Made by a program: the position numbers and the translations under genes
The notes under the pieces: model-generated
What the model was told of the DNA's origin: nothing
Database searches by the model: none
Seen by the model: the letters and a program-made list of their open reading frames with translations, nothing else
Origin: an uncultured Clostridia bacterium
GTDB taxonomy: Bacteria > Bacillota_A > Clostridia > TANB77 > CAG-508
Length of the DNA stretch: 14,233 bases
Reading direction: 5' to 3'
NCBI GenBank assembly: GCA_947628335.1
Contig: CANQZT010000016.1
Coordinates: 1-14,233, forward strand
In this document: one piece after another, positions 14,151 to 14,233 of the stretch
Numbering within the stretch: position 1 is the stretch's first letter
Layout of the letters: every line of letters starts with the position of its first letter

Positions 14151-14225
14151 TGGGGTGTAGCCAAGTGGTAAGGCAGATGGCTCTGACCCATCGATGCGTA
14201 GGTTCGAACCCTACCACCCCAGCCA
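14151..14225 (+). tRNA. tRNA-Gln (anticodon CTG)
   Basis: A complete cloverleaf folds. The acceptor stem is TGGGGTG with CACCCCA, and the D arm is GCC/GGC. The anticodon stem GATGG/CCATC carries the loop CTCTGAC with anticodon CTG at 14183-14185. The variable loop is GATGC, and the T arm is GTAGG-TTCGAAC-CCTAC. The discriminator is G and the CCA end is encoded. It reads CAG codons. The U-G/C-A-rich acceptor stem matches known Firmicute tRNA-Gln. A CTG isoacceptor alongside the usual TTG one is normal, and a TTG gene could lie beyond the window edge. Confidence 0.95.
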
Positions 14226-14233
14226 GTATGAGT

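Noticed and set aside
1..14233. Mobile elements, CRISPR arrays or phage genes
   Set aside because: I saw no transposase or integrase motifs, no regularly spaced repeats and no long inverted repeats other than terminators.

Overview
The window looks like chromosomal DNA of an AT-rich, endospore-forming Firmicute of the class Clostridia. The evidence is very low GC, strong AGGAGG-type ribosome binding sites, a T-box leader in front of valS, an rlmN-prpC-prkC cluster, and a tiny gene for the sporulation protein SpoVM lying tail-to-tail with rpmB, the arrangement known from Bacillus subtilis. No transposase, phage module, CRISPR array or rRNA is visible. It is mostly a housekeeping region, with several small or unassigned genes and two genes broken by single-base frameshifts.

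Layout. Positions 1-560 hold decayed-looking sequence and a VOC (glyoxalase-fold) gene that lacks its C-terminal end, closed by a terminator. Positions 632-1412 hold a PdaB-like polysaccharide deacetylase gene split by a one-base frameshift in an A5 run. It is followed by an unassigned tail-anchored protein (1468-1971), a double-OB single-stranded-DNA-binding protein with its own consensus promoter (2116-2808), a small duplicated beta-rich protein (2941-3234) and a 61-residue protein whose Shine-Dalgarno sequence lies inside a hairpin (3291-3476). A bidirectional terminator separates these from two minus-strand genes: an exported beta-solenoid membrane protein (3515-4813) and endonuclease III (4895-5551).

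Divergent from nth, a 49-residue membrane peptide gene precedes spoVM (5783-5857), which converges on rpmB (5913-6110, minus strand). Two genes of unknown role with good promoters follow (6365-6931 and 7051-7242). Next comes a full T-box leader with a GUA (Val) specifier controlling valS (7552-10236). rlmN (10329-11352) is frameshifted near its N-terminal end. prpC (PP2C phosphatase) and prkC (PASTA Ser/Thr kinase) form a kinase/phosphatase pair read in the same direction. The window ends with a tRNA-Gln(CTG) gene that encodes its CCA end.

How the genes work together. PrkC and PrpC act as an opposing pair in cell-wall signalling, and in B. subtilis PrkC also acts in spore germination. SpoVM directs spore coat assembly, and the PdaB-like protein, if functional, would act on peptidoglycan in spores or the envelope. 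Nth and the SSB-like protein serve DNA maintenance. ValS, RpmB, RlmN and the tRNA serve translation. The most unusual points are the two single-A frameshifts in otherwise well-preserved genes, the exported bactofilin-like beta-solenoid fused to a multi-pass membrane domain, the hairpin-buried ribosome binding site at 3258-3290, and the membrane microprotein encoded directly upstream of spoVM.
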